From Candidatus Gastranaerophilales bacterium (GTDB lineage: Bacteria; Cyanobacteriota; Vampirovibrionia; Gastranaerophilales; Gastranaerophilaceae): 63,315 bases of DNA. Of this stretch, positions 18,005 to 27,456 are shown one piece after another. Positions within the stretch are counted from its first letter, which is position 1. Each line of letters opens with the position of its first letter. The position numbers were made by a program, and so were the translations under genes. Under the pieces are notes generated by a model, which worked only from the letters and a program-made list of their open reading frames with translations, had not been told where the DNA came from and did no database searches. The DNA lies in contig CALUYU010000003.1 of the NCBI GenBank assembly GCA_944325075.1, forward strand, positions 1-63,315, written 5' to 3'.

Positions 18005-20161
18005 ATGTTAAAAATTTGTAAAAAGAAACAAAACCGTGATGGGTTTTCTGTCGCAGAAATGCTTATGGTTTTATTGATAATATCCTTTCTCATTCTGGCG
18101 ATTCCTCCGCTTGTGCATAAAAAGGTTGAAAAGCGTGTGAACCGTGGTGAACATGGACGCTATGAGTGCTGGGTTACAACAAATGGTGAAGTCAGAGAAT
18201 ATTATGCAACAGAAAAAAATGGGATAGAAGATCCTGATTATATTAATGCTGCGGAAGGCGGTACTGAAAAAGAGCCGCTTGGTAAAGTCATTGGTACAGT
18301 TGCCGGGGGGGCCAGATGTAAGTTTGACCCTGCAACTAAGGCGCCAAATGCTGCTTACTTTACATTTCAGGCGATAGGCGGCGGTGGCGGTGGCAGCTAC
18401 CCGATTTATGATCAGACCCTCCTGGAACACAGAAATCCGGCCTACGAGACCGGAGCAGATATTCAACTAGACACGGGGACGAGTTCTAGCACATATTCTT
18501 ATAGTTATACCAGCTCAATTAATGAAGCTATGCAGTTTACAGAAACTCAGTGGATTAAAGAATATTTCCCGCCGGTAAAAATGTTAAGAAATATATCGTA
18601 TTGTTCTGCTTGGGGAGATAATGGGACTTCTAATATTGGGTTTGATCCAATATATGATTCCGAAGAATCCGGTAAACAGATTGGGTGGAAGCCTAATATA
18701 GTTCTTGGTGGTCTTGGAGGGCCCGGGGTATGTATAACAATTCCTGCCGGTAATCTGCAAATTTCAGCAGATCATGGGGTTTCTGCAACTAAGTGTAATT
18801 CCTCTGCCAAATATCCTTGGAAGCGTAAATATGGCTGGAAGAAAGATTATTCAAGTGCTTGTACTTATATTACAGACTATGATTTAAATATTATCGAAGG
18901 AGCACTTGATGTACAAATAGAAACTGATAGATCTCCAATGGAGTGTGGCTCAACGAAGTATAGTACCAGCGGAGCTACAACATATAGGGTATCAGGAGAA
19001 GATTTTAGTTGCTCGGTTCCACAAGGATATTCAGGAATATCAAGAGTTGCCGGCGATACCGGTATAGTTCCGGCGAGAGGCTCATTGTCGTATTCTGATA
19101 TTTATGCCTCATGTCCTGCAGCTGCGTCTGGTTTAGCCCTTATTACTAGTGATAACTACAGCGAAGTAGGAAGCTGTGATGTTTCAATGGACGGTGTTTT
19201 CCCAGAAACTATATCAATGAAACAATCTATCGGGTACGATACACCAACATACGGTTATGCCGGCAGGCCTGGAGATAGTGTTTCTATGATGCTTCCTAAG
19301 CTTGTTTCTAATCTTGAATTAGAAATAGGTATGTCAGGTTTGGCTGGTGTAAGAAATTTTGAAAACGGAAAAGGCGGCAACGGTGAAGACACTGTTATCT
19401 GGACGAAAGAAGAAGATAATGCTACAAAATGTACTGATTCAAATTCTAATTGTAAAAGAGTTTTTACTGCTAAAGGCGGTCTAGGTTTGAGAGGTGGTGT
19501 TGCAGCATCAAAAATATTTATGCGAGGTGATATAACAGCCATAGGCGGTGAAGTTTGCGAGTTGAAAACTCTTGATAACGGAGTATCGACATATATTGAT
19601 GGTTGTCTTGATAACGGAGTAGCACGTATTGATGAAGCTAAGAAAAGATTTTCAACAAGTTCTGGTTTTTATACAATCCCGGAAATGGATGAAAATTCAA
19701 AAACCCCTTCGGCAATAGATGCATACTACAAAAAGTATCATACACTTAAAATAGAAGGTATTGATACTACATATAGTCCAGGAACCGGTGGTGACGGCGG
19801 ATATTCATTCCTGACTTATACAAATGGTACAGAATTAGTTGTTGCAAAAAATCATAATAACTTTAATAAAAACTCCCTTGCCTCAATAGGTAAAGATGAT
19901 CCACGCTGGTATAATACTGTTAATGCTGAAGGAGCACCGGCTGTTGGTTTAAATTATGGTAATACTATTACTTATGAAATGAGAAATAATTACAGATGTT
20001 ATCGTGCTACAGACGAATTCGGAAATCCTAGCGGCGGCGGATTAGATTCAACAGATCCGAATACTGGTGATAAAAATGGATTTGAGGCTATTGATACCAA
20101 TAAAGTTTATGCCTGCGTTCCAACACGCGGATACCCGGGAGCAGTTGTAATTGTATGGTAA
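18005..20161 (+). CDS. Large glycine-rich prepilin-like protein
   Basis: A 718-residue protein starting at ATG 18005 (GGAG at 17992-17995). The short basic leader ends at a G-F junction in DGFSVAEMLM, with Glu at mature position 5, followed by a hydrophobic helix to about residue 35, which is a class III-like prepilin signature. After the helix come HGRYECW, then P-x-x-A-x-Y leading into QAIGGGGGG, several Gly-rich tracts, many cysteines, and a C-terminal GYPGAVVIVW. That ending resembles glycine-rich receptor-binding tips of phage tail fibres, so an adhesive pilus-tip role is inferred. Thirteen bases separate it from the next gene; the two following proteins share the same architecture. Confidence 0.85.
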   Translation: MLKICKKKQNRDGFSVAEMLMVLLIISFLILAIPPLVHKKVEKRVNRGEHGRYECWVTTNGEVREYYATEKNGIEDPDYINAAEGGTEKEPLGKVIGTVAGGARCKFDPATKAPNAAYFTFQAIGGGGGGSYPIYDQTLLEHRNPAYETGADIQLDTGTSSSTYSYSYTSSINEAMQFTETQWIKEYFPPVKMLRNISYCSAWGDNGTSNIGFDPIYDSEESGKQIGWKPNIVLGGLGGPGVCITIPAGNLQISADHGVSATKCNSSAKYPWKRKYGWKKDYSSACTYITDYDLNIIEGALDVQIETDRSPMECGSTKYSTSGATTYRVSGEDFSCSVPQGYSGISRVAGDTGIVPARGSLSYSDIYASCPAAASGLALITSDNYSEVGSCDVSMDGVFPETISMKQSIGYDTPTYGYAGRPGDSVSMMLPKLVSNLELEIGMSGLAGVRNFENGKGGNGEDTVIWTKEEDNATKCTDSNSNCKRVFTAKGGLGLRGGVAASKIFMRGDITAIGGEVCELKTLDNGVSTYIDGCLDNGVARIDEAKKRFSTSSGFYTIPEMDENSKTPSAIDAYYKKYHTLKIEGIDTTYSPGTGGDGGYSFLTYTNGTELVVAKNHNNFNKNSLASIGKDDPRWYNTVNAEGAPAVGLNYGNTITYEMRNNYRCYRATDEFGNPSGGGLDSTDPNTGDKNGFEAIDTNKVYACVPTRGYPGAVVIVW

Positions 20162-20174
20162 AGGATAGAAGACT

Positions 20175-21203
20175 ATGTTAAAAAAAATAAAAACTAAAAG
20201 TGCTTTTTCACTGTTTGAAGTCGTTGTTACAATGGCTATTGTTGCTATATTCGTTGCCGCTTGTTCTAATATTTTTACGCAAAAGCATAAAACTCGTATA
20301 TCATTACCGGCCCATGGCAGATTCGCATGCTATTATGATGACAGCGGAAATTTAAAGCAGGAAATGTACAGCGAAAATGTTGAAATTGAAAGTCGAACTG
20401 TTTCTGATAAATGTTCATTTTCACCGCCAAGAACAGCTTCTTATCTGATAATTGCAGCAGTTGGAGGTGGTGGTTACGGTGGTTCAATATATGGTGGGTC
20501 TGCCGGAAGTTATACCACTGTATTTTTGTCAAGCACAACACACCAGCTTAATTTATATCCAGGAAAAGCAGCTCAAAGTGTTGCAACTCTCCGTGGAGAG
20601 CCAACTCGTATAGATGATCTTGGAGAGACCGGAAATGACCCTGCTAAGACTATAATTAACTTAGAAGGTGGGCGTTCAGATTCTAGTTCTAATTTATTGT
20701 TTAAAGATTGTGTAATTTCATATTCGGAATTTTCATGCAGATTAGAAGCTGCATGTCACACTGATGAAAATAGCAGAGTTGTATCAGTAAGCTATTGCAG
20801 CGAAAATGACCCAACTTTTACAAAAACTGAAGTTGAAAAAGCTATAGAAGTTCCGTTTGATGATTCAGTGTCCAGAACTGATGAAGATGGTGTTGCAATT
20901 CCAAGTATACGTTCTATATACAGTAGTATGACCCCTGCTCAGATTGCAGAAGGCTCTCTCTCATATACTTATTCAAGAATGATAGATGTTCCGGGATATG
21001 CAGATCCTCAAGAGCAAATATATTTTACTTTCGCTGTTGATGTTGAAGGTAATTATACGCCTGATGAGGAAATTTCACCTATCAATGGTTATATTAATGC
21101 GCTTGGTATTGAAACAGGGATAGGAGCACTTTCTGTCAGCCCGGGAAATGGCGGTGCAAAAAACAAAAAAGGTGGTACTGGGGCTGTACTTATAGTTTGG
21201 TAA
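20175..21203 (+). CDS. Glycine-rich prepilin-like protein, shorter paralogue
   Basis: A 342-residue protein with a 10-residue basic leader and A-F junction in SAFSLFEVVV (Glu at mature position 5), followed by a hydrophobic helix. It then repeats the pattern of its neighbours: HGRFACYY, a CSFSPPRTASY segment leading into AVGGGGYGG, several cysteines and the terminal GGTGAVLIVW. Likely processed by a prepilin peptidase and placed as a minor pilin. It is the second gene of the 18005-24564 operon, 13 bp after the first. The substrate or receptor cannot be deduced. Confidence 0.82.
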   Translation: MLKKIKTKSAFSLFEVVVTMAIVAIFVAACSNIFTQKHKTRISLPAHGRFACYYDDSGNLKQEMYSENVEIESRTVSDKCSFSPPRTASYLIIAAVGGGGYGGSIYGGSAGSYTTVFLSSTTHQLNLYPGKAAQSVATLRGEPTRIDDLGETGNDPAKTIINLEGGRSDSSSNLLFKDCVISYSEFSCRLEAACHTDENSRVVSVSYCSENDPTFTKTEVEKAIEVPFDDSVSRTDEDGVAIPSIRSIYSSMTPAQIAEGSLSYTYSRMIDVPGYADPQEQIYFTFAVDVEGNYTPDEEISPINGYINALGIETGIGALSVSPGNGGAKNKKGGTGAVLIVW

Positions 21204-21224
21204 TATAATGGAGGTTTTATTTTA

Positions 21225-23849
21225 ATGAACAATACAGGTATATACAAAAATAAAAAAGAAGCATTTACAATTGTAGAATTGATGCTTTTACTTGTTGTTC
21301 TATCGTTGATAGTTGCAAGTTCCATCTCTATTGTTACCAGAAAACATAAATTGGTTGCCAGAAAAACCGTTCACGGTCAGTATTTTTGTTTCAGACATCC
21401 TCAGGATGGAAGTGCCGATGCAGGGAAATTACATGAAATCATGTTTTCAGGTAAAAGTAAACTGAGAGACAGAATAGAGGGTGTTGATCCCGGTTTTACC
21501 AAATGTACTTTTGAAGCACCGCGAAACGCTTCTTATTTATATATACAAATTCTAGGTGGAGGGGGAGCCGGCGGTAATGCCGACTATTTCCCGCAACAGT
21601 TAGAAGAGACAGAAAGCAATTATAGGAATATTCCTTTATTTTCTAATTATGATAATCCTGGTATAGAGTTGTCAAATGGTGCTAGAGATTATCCTGCTAC
21701 TGGTTTCTACAAGCATGTGCCGGGAGCTTATGATGCGTCTCCTAATGATGGTGTAATTAGAGGAGGAACACCTTCGTCTGTTGAAAATAGCTTCAGGGTA
21801 AAAAGCGATGGCTCAATAAATGCCTATAATTCTGATTATTATGGCGACAGTGCAAGTGAAGGGGATCCTCTTTTTACAAAAGAATTATTTCTTTATTTAA
21901 TGAGAAACAAGCTTAGACTAAAAGTTTTTGCCTTTGATGTAGCAGGCGGTGGTGAAACTGGCGCTGCATACAAACTTCAGTTTTTTAAAGGATCGGCAGC
22001 TGATAGAACGGATTTATGTATTTGTAAAACTGATACAACAGGCAATTACCCGGTATACACTCCAAGTACATGCAGGGCTGACTGTCTTGCCGCCGGTAAA
22101 ATTTCGGATGATTCTGAAACTTGTTTGAATGTAGGCGAAGATGATGAAACTATTGAAAAAGAATGCCCTGCTGTTAAACGTTTTGCCAGTCCATGGCTTG
22201 ATGGAACTCCTCATGAAATTCAAGCTGGTTTTGGAGGAATTGGCACTGCATTTTCAACAAATCTTTACGATTATGATTTTTATATGTATCCAATTCTTGG
22301 GCAGGTATACTCTGGAGAAACTATAGATCCTTATAATGTTAATTTTGTCGCTCACGCTACTAGTGATTTTAGACCGAGCCTCGGCTGGTGCAGCTCACCT
22401 AATTTGATAGAATTTTCAGAATGTGTAATACACGCAGAGCAGGATAATTCATACGCTCCTACTTATGAACTTGGTTCTGTTACTCCTGGAACATTTATTA
22501 CTCCTTGTACAAGCGGGGACTGTATTACAAGAAATGAAATAACATACAATGCCCAAGCTAATATAAACGGATCAAAAGTAAGAGTATTTGACGTTTATCC
22601 TGTCTATACAGAAGGTACCGTTACTCTCCCAACGAATGTGACAGATTTAGGAACAGGAAGAGATGGAGGGTTCCCTTTCTTTGATAATGACATTTCTCAT
22701 CAGGGCGTAAAACTTCACACAGGACAAAATTCTGTTTCAGGTCTGCAAAAATGTTTTAGATCTGGTCAAACATCTCCAAATATCTGGCAATCTGGAGCTA
22801 CAGATCCTCGTGGAAAAGGCGGAAAAAATATAGATAGTACATCCGTTCAAAACTTTTATAATGAGAACGGAACATCGAAAAGTTTTTCAACTGATGCACT
22901 TGCTGGTGAAAGCGGGGATTCCAGGTTTATAGAAAGTGACAGACTTACTTGTTTTAATCGTATTGGGGTATATATTAATTCCAGTGTTTTCCCTGCAAGT
23001 AAGGTAGCAAAAGCGCTTAATGGTTTGGATTGTAACAGTGAAACAGCTAATAATTATTATACTGCGCGTCTTTTGGCAAATTTTCATTATGGTGACTTAG
23101 TTCTATCTTATGGAGAACAGGGTGGCGCTGGCGGTTACCAGGCTTTATTTGCCAGATCATTCAACTCATCTACTATTGAAATGGAGCCTGGCAGTGGCGG
23201 GGCTCCGGCTGCGATTACCCATGATGAAGATGGGGATACCAAAAAAGGTGATGATGGCGGATCAACTGTCCTCAAGTTTAACTGTTCAGGTGCTGGTGCT
23301 TGTACCGGTCGTATAGAAGTTAATGGTGGTTTTGGCGGCAGAAGTCGTATTTGGGATCCGGCTGTTCACATTATAAGACCTCCTAGAGACTTAAAGACAA
23401 TTGTTGATCGTATAACAGGCACATCTCTGGCAATTAGTCGAGAACGTCTCTCTACCCAGGAACCAGGTGAACCGTCTAAGTTCCAGGAAGTATCTAACTT
23501 ACTTGATATCCCGGATGTAACCGGTGTTGATCTTACATTACTTGGCCAAGGTGGTAAAGGCGGCTATGTTAAGCACAAATGTGCAATTTTACCGCAATAC
23601 TTTACAATTAGTGATTGGCCAACAACAGATCATATCTTAGGCAATGAAACTTCTATCGGAGCAAATGGATATACTCGTTTGGATCCGGCAATGATCACAA
23701 GATACTGTCAAGCTGTTAATACAGGTTCAAGACCGGCCGATGAAGGTAACCCGGTTGCTAATGCATACAGTACACTTGATTATTTGGAACACTATGAAGA
23801 AGTTAAAGGTGGTTTGGGGCAACCTGGTGCGGTTATCATTACTTGGTAA
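21225..23849 (+). CDS. Very large glycine-rich prepilin-like protein
   Basis: At 874 residues this is the largest prepilin-like protein here. The leader ends at EAFTIVELMLL (A-F junction, Glu at position 5) with a hydrophobic helix to about residue 38. The HGQYFCF and CTFEAPRNASY motifs and QILGGGGAGG follow, then ~650 residues rich in Gly, Ser, Asn and Cys, with GGAGGYQALF, GGFGGRSR and a final GQPGAVIITW. Typical major pilins are 130-200 residues, so a bulky C-terminal domain displayed on a pilus-like scaffold is likely. Third gene of the operon, with GGAGG 13 bases before the ATG. Confidence 0.85.
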   Translation: MNNTGIYKNKKEAFTIVELMLLLVVLSLIVASSISIVTRKHKLVARKTVHGQYFCFRHPQDGSADAGKLHEIMFSGKSKLRDRIEGVDPGFTKCTFEAPRNASYLYIQILGGGGAGGNADYFPQQLEETESNYRNIPLFSNYDNPGIELSNGARDYPATGFYKHVPGAYDASPNDGVIRGGTPSSVENSFRVKSDGSINAYNSDYYGDSASEGDPLFTKELFLYLMRNKLRLKVFAFDVAGGGETGAAYKLQFFKGSAADRTDLCICKTDTTGNYPVYTPSTCRADCLAAGKISDDSETCLNVGEDDETIEKECPAVKRFASPWLDGTPHEIQAGFGGIGTAFSTNLYDYDFYMYPILGQVYSGETIDPYNVNFVAHATSDFRPSLGWCSSPNLIEFSECVIHAEQDNSYAPTYELGSVTPGTFITPCTSGDCITRNEITYNAQANINGSKVRVFDVYPVYTEGTVTLPTNVTDLGTGRDGGFPFFDNDISHQGVKLHTGQNSVSGLQKCFRSGQTSPNIWQSGATDPRGKGGKNIDSTSVQNFYNENGTSKSFSTDALAGESGDSRFIESDRLTCFNRIGVYINSSVFPASKVAKALNGLDCNSETANNYYTARLLANFHYGDLVLSYGEQGGAGGYQALFARSFNSSTIEMEPGSGGAPAAITHDEDGDTKKGDDGGSTVLKFNCSGAGACTGRIEVNGGFGGRSRIWDPAVHIIRPPRDLKTIVDRITGTSLAISRERLSTQEPGEPSKFQEVSNLLDIPDVTGVDLTLLGQGGKGGYVKHKCAILPQYFTISDWPTTDHILGNETSIGANGYTRLDPAMITRYCQAVNTGSRPADEGNPVANAYSTLDYLEHYEEVKGGLGQPGAVIITW

Positions 23850-23871
23850 TAATTTGAAAGGATAATATATA

Positions 23872-24564
23872 ATGAAATACCTAAATAAAATAATATCGTT
23901 TTGTAATATTAATTCTGTTTCAGTGTATGAAAAAACTTTGTCGGTTAGGAAAGCGAAGTCAGGGTTTACTTTGGCTGAGTTGATGGTCTGTTTAACTATT
24001 ATTGCGGTTATTTCAACAATTTTGATCCCAACTTTGGGGAGAGTAAGACCTAATAAAAGTAAGGCAATGTTTAAGAAAGCTTACAATATATCTGAGCGTG
24101 TTGTGTATGAACTTGTAAATGATCAGGAACTTTATCCTACAACTGATGAAAATGTTGGTATTGATAATGTTTCTGAGGTTAGTTACAATGGAGAACTATA
24201 CAGTGGTAATACTAAATTTTGTGAGTTATTTGCCGAGAAGCTGAATACTCTTTCAAATACACCTAATTGTAGTGCTTCAGCCGGATTTGTTTCGGATGGC
24301 AAGACTCCTACATTTATAACTACAGATGGCGTAGAGTGGATAATTCAACTCTCTACATTTGATGATACCACTCAATATGATGCCGGAATTGTTCCAACAA
24401 TTCAAATTGATGTTAATGGAACAGATCAACCAAATTGTCTTGATGGAGCTTCTGGTTGTGTTGGTCCGGATAGGTTTAACTTGTTTGTTCGTAATGATGG
24501 AAAGATGAAAGTAGTTGGGCCTACTGCTGTTGAATACATGCAGGAGCTCAATATGGTGAAATAA
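23872..24564 (+). CDS. Type IV prepilin-like protein, last gene of the operon
   Basis: A 230-residue protein with an unusually long leader (about 32 residues) before the cleavage site in KSGFTLAELMVCL (G-F junction, Glu at position 5). A hydrophobic helix (TIIAVISTILIPTL) follows. The mature part has paired cysteines and a late IQIDVNG and RFNLFVRNDGK, typical of pseudopilin-like domains in this window. Unlike the three preceding genes it has no glycine-rich domain, so it may be a structural or priming pilin for them. AAGGATAAT precedes the ATG, and a strong terminator follows. Confidence 0.83.
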   Translation: MKYLNKIISFCNINSVSVYEKTLSVRKAKSGFTLAELMVCLTIIAVISTILIPTLGRVRPNKSKAMFKKAYNISERVVYELVNDQELYPTTDENVGIDNVSEVSYNGELYSGNTKFCELFAEKLNTLSNTPNCSASAGFVSDGKTPTFITTDGVEWIIQLSTFDDTTQYDAGIVPTIQIDVNGTDQPNCLDGASGCVGPDRFNLFVRNDGKMKVVGPTAVEYMQELNMVK

Positions 24565-24577
24565 AATAGATAAATTT

Positions 24578-24622
24578 CTACAAAAACCTGGTTGAATTAT
24601 CATTTCAACCAGGTTTTTGTAG
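24578..24622. terminator. Strong bidirectional terminator after the prepilin operon
   Basis: A perfect 19-bp inverted repeat (24578-24596 and 24604-24622) with a 7-base loop. The stem has CCTGG/CCAGG and contains A5 and T5 runs that can serve as U-tracts in either direction. It sits between the convergent prepilin operon and the ferritin-like gene. Confidence 0.9.
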
Positions 24623-24651
24623 TTTAAAGATACTCAGAAAATATTTTTATA

Positions 24652-25947
24652 TTACATCTCGAATACTTCTTTACTCATTTTTTCGTAATCTTCAACGGAA
24701 ACTGTGTCTGGGGCTTGAGATCTTTTTTCAAGCCCTTTTTTCAGAAGTTTAGGTGCCTCTTTTTTCAGTTTTTCGTCTGCAAGGATTATATCTCTTTTCT
24801 TGCATTCACTGATTAATCTTATTGTCATTTCAGTTGGCGAACCATCTTTATTTGCTTTTTCCTGAATGTCATAGCTGGCCCAATCTTCAGGAAGTTTTTC
24901 AATTTTGGCATAGTCCTTATTACCCCCTATTCTTTTGTCAATTTCTGATTCCAAAATTTTTGTAACATATTCTTTTTGGCATTCAAAATGACAAGGGATG
25001 ACTATTTCAGTGCCAATAACCTCTTCAGGATCTCTGTTCTCACGTTTTTTAAAGAGATCGGCCGCAATTTTTAAGTGGCCTAATTCCATTGCCAGAAACT
25101 CTTCCCATATAAGTTTAATTTTTTCGTCTTTTTCATCCCGGAGACAAGTATAATAATTACATACCTCCATAAATTCATGAATCAGCAATTTTTCATAAAC
25201 AGATTCGGTTGGATCTATTAGTGATTCGTACATCGAAACATGTTCTTCTTCAACATCTTTAATTTCTGCAAATGTTTCTCTTAGAGTCTCATTGCCATAT
25301 TGCATCCCATGTTCTGCATAATAATTGTGTGTTTGTTGTTCGCCGGCTACGAGTGTTAATATATTAACTTTTGTAATAGGTGATGCAGTTTCTTTTGAAT
25401 ATGAATTTCTCAGTCGTAGTATATTACAATTATGATGGTTTTGTGTAGGACGTCCAAGCATAATATCAGTTTGCCCTTGAACAATCTCGTTCGGGTTAAT
25501 TCCATGAATCATATACGCCCATTGACTATATCTGTATAGATGATCAAAATCTTCAAGCAATCCAAAATTAAATGTTTCACGGACATAATCATCCGGTTCG
25601 TTTTGCGCAAGCCATGCGGTCAAATCTACAGCAACCTGCTCATATCCAAGTGTTGTTTCTAATACAGACTGATCTGCAGGTGTTAGCCAATTTATTGTTG
25701 TTTGCTGAGCATCTTCAAGCCTTTTTGTTACTGCAAAAAATTCTTTCAATTCATTATCTTCTGTGCATCTGGCAGCTTGATGCTTAAAATTCCATCCTTC
25801 AATTTCAATCCCGTTCATTAATATCTGGCGGGTTCTTGTGTAACAATCAACCTCATTTTTATTAAAATGTCTGTGAGCTATGTCATGCCAGGTTCTTAGC
25901 TGTTGATCAATATTCATTCCTTTTTCTTTTAAAGCATTAAAACTCAT
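24652..25947 (-). CDS. Large ferritin-like (diiron-type) protein, function unknown
   Basis: A 431-residue soluble protein. Helices with spaced acidic and His residues suggest a ferritin-like fold: EQVAVDLTAWL and LLEDFDHLYRYS around 105-150, LVAGEQQTHNYY near 205, VEEEHVSMYESL near 235 and MELGHLKIAADLF near 290. These resemble the E...ExxH ligand pairs of rubrerythrin-like proteins, but the length is much greater and no rubredoxin Cys motif is seen. The start at 25947 is supported by AAAGGAG; an in-frame ATG at 25992 has no site. It could handle iron or peroxide; I cannot assign a reaction. It is flanked on both sides by prepilin genes. Confidence 0.6.
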   Translation of the reverse strand: MSFNALKEKGMNIDQQLRTWHDIAHRHFNKNEVDCYTRTRQILMNGIEIEGWNFKHQAARCTEDNELKEFFAVTKRLEDAQQTTINWLTPADQSVLETTLGYEQVAVDLTAWLAQNEPDDYVRETFNFGLLEDFDHLYRYSQWAYMIHGINPNEIVQGQTDIMLGRPTQNHHNCNILRLRNSYSKETASPITKVNILTLVAGEQQTHNYYAEHGMQYGNETLRETFAEIKDVEEEHVSMYESLIDPTESVYEKLLIHEFMEVCNYYTCLRDEKDEKIKLIWEEFLAMELGHLKIAADLFKKRENRDPEEVIGTEIVIPCHFECQKEYVTKILESEIDKRIGGNKDYAKIEKLPEDWASYDIQEKANKDGSPTEMTIRLISECKKRDIILADEKLKKEAPKLLKKGLEKRSQAPDTVSVEDYEKMSKEVFEM

Positions 25948-26105
25948 TTTGTAAAACTCCTTTCTTTCCTCAAAGAGGAATTTATTTCCCAAAAGTTTAC
26001 AATAATTTGTAAAAATTTTTATCAGTATATGTGCTAATTATTAAGTAGTGTTTTTTGAATAGAAATTAAAACGTAAATTAAAATGAGCGTAAAAACCTTA
26101 TTACC

Positions 26106-26135
26106 TTGACATAGAGGTGTTTAATATGTTATAAT
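26106..26135 (+). promoter_or_regulatory. Sigma-70-type promoter for the prepilin gene at 26163
   Basis: TTGACA (26106-26111), 18-base spacer, TATAAT (26130-26135), then about 27 bases to the ATG with GGAG in between. Both hexamers are consensus, so this prepilin is expected to be expressed by the housekeeping sigma factor. Confidence 0.8.
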
Positions 26136-26162
26136 TTATATATAATACTTGGAGTTGAGTAT

Positions 26163-27260
26163 ATGTTCAAAATTTCGCAAAAAAACTTTAACAGGGCAAT
26201 GACTCTTGCTGAATTACTCGTAGTTTTTGTTATTATGGGGATTGTGGCATCAATGATTCTTGTTACGTCAAAGCCGAGCGAATCCAGCTTAAAATATCTA
26301 TATTTACGAATATATAATGTTTTAGGTGTAGCATTTTATAATTCTTCGGTAAATATTCCGGATTGTTTCCGCCAAGGCAATGCTCGAGCTAACGAATTAG
26401 TTGGCGGATATCCAAAAACATCTGAAGCTTTCTGTATAATGCTGCTGGACTATATAAATGACAAATCCGGCGGCTATAATTCTGCAACTGATTTAGCCGC
26501 AAACTGTTCAGCAGATGCTGTAAATATTAATATGAGCGGTGCCGCATTTGATACGTATCTAAATCAGAAAGATAGTGACGGTAAATTGATTCATCCGCCT
26601 CATTTTGTAGCAAGCAATGGTAGCAGGTTTTGGATAGCATATTCTAAAACTCCAAATACTTATTCCACATTTAAATTTCATGCCTCAAACGAGATGAATG
26701 CTTCTGTTGATACTGAATTACGCGGATACATTGTGATTGTTGATTTAAATGGTGAAGCTGTTCCTAATACAACTCAGTGGAAGAAAAATAAGACTGCTGA
26801 TATTGTAGCCTTTATTGTAATGGAAGACTTTACCGTTATCCCTATTGGTTATCCTGAGGTTGACCGGCGGTATCTTTCTGCAAGTATCGCTTACAATACA
26901 TCTTCAGGAACGGGTGTTGAGGATGTAAATACATCTGTTTTTATTCCTTATTATCTGGCTAAACGACTTGCTTGGGGAACTGCTGTCGGTGCTTCAAATG
27001 CTTATGTAACAGCAGATGATTCTATGTCAATTAATTATTATGCTGCAAAAAACAATTTTGGAGACAAGAATAATAATATCACAAGTAAAAGTGTATTTTA
27101 TATAGATTACTCTACAAATCCGGAGTTTACTCCGTATAATAATATGTATTTTGCTCAGGAGCATGATGATTATAATTATCATAAAAATTGCGCCAAAGAG
27201 AGTGATCCAACGCAAATACAGCCCGATGCATGTTATTTAACAATTAAGGATTATTATTAG
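26163..27260 (+). CDS. Type IV prepilin-like protein with an A-M processing junction
   Basis: A 365-residue protein with an N-terminal RAMTLAELLVVFVIMGIV: a prepilin motif in which Met rather than Phe would be the first mature residue, with Glu kept at position 5. The helix ends near residue 36. The body is Asn/Ser/Tyr-rich, with VIVDLNGEAVPN and FIVMEDFTVIPIG matching the C-terminal pattern of the other prepilins, and four cysteines. It has its own consensus promoter and terminator, so it is monocistronic. Role inferred: minor pilin or pseudopilin. Confidence 0.82.
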   Translation: MFKISQKNFNRAMTLAELLVVFVIMGIVASMILVTSKPSESSLKYLYLRIYNVLGVAFYNSSVNIPDCFRQGNARANELVGGYPKTSEAFCIMLLDYINDKSGGYNSATDLAANCSADAVNINMSGAAFDTYLNQKDSDGKLIHPPHFVASNGSRFWIAYSKTPNTYSTFKFHASNEMNASVDTELRGYIVIVDLNGEAVPNTTQWKKNKTADIVAFIVMEDFTVIPIGYPEVDRRYLSASIAYNTSSGTGVEDVNTSVFIPYYLAKRLAWGTAVGASNAYVTADDSMSINYYAAKNNFGDKNNNITSKSVFYIDYSTNPEFTPYNNMYFAQEHDDYNYHKNCAKESDPTQIQPDACYLTIKDYY

Positions 27261-27291
27261 TTTTAATAAAAAAAATTAAATATTAATTAAA

Positions 27292-27322
27292 AGAGCGGAA
27301 GTATACTTTCGCTTTTTTTTTT
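27292..27322 (+). terminator. Rho-independent terminator
   Basis: GCGGAAGT (27295-27302) pairs with ACTTTCGC (27305-27312) with one G-U, extended by weak outer pairs, followed by a run of ten T. It lies 31 bp after the prepilin stop codon. Confidence 0.85.
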
Positions 27323-27456
27323 ATTCTCTAATATCCATTATAAACATTATTTCTGTAAATTTATATTGTTTCACATAAATTTGTTTTTTTTAATCGTTTA
27401 TGCTATTCTTCTGTTATGATAGATACTGTTTAAAGGATAGTATGAGGTTATAAATT

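Noticed and set aside
18005-23849. Phage tail-fibre genes
   Set aside because: The glycine-rich C termini resemble tail fibres, but each protein begins with a prepilin helix and no phage structural or lysis gene is nearby.
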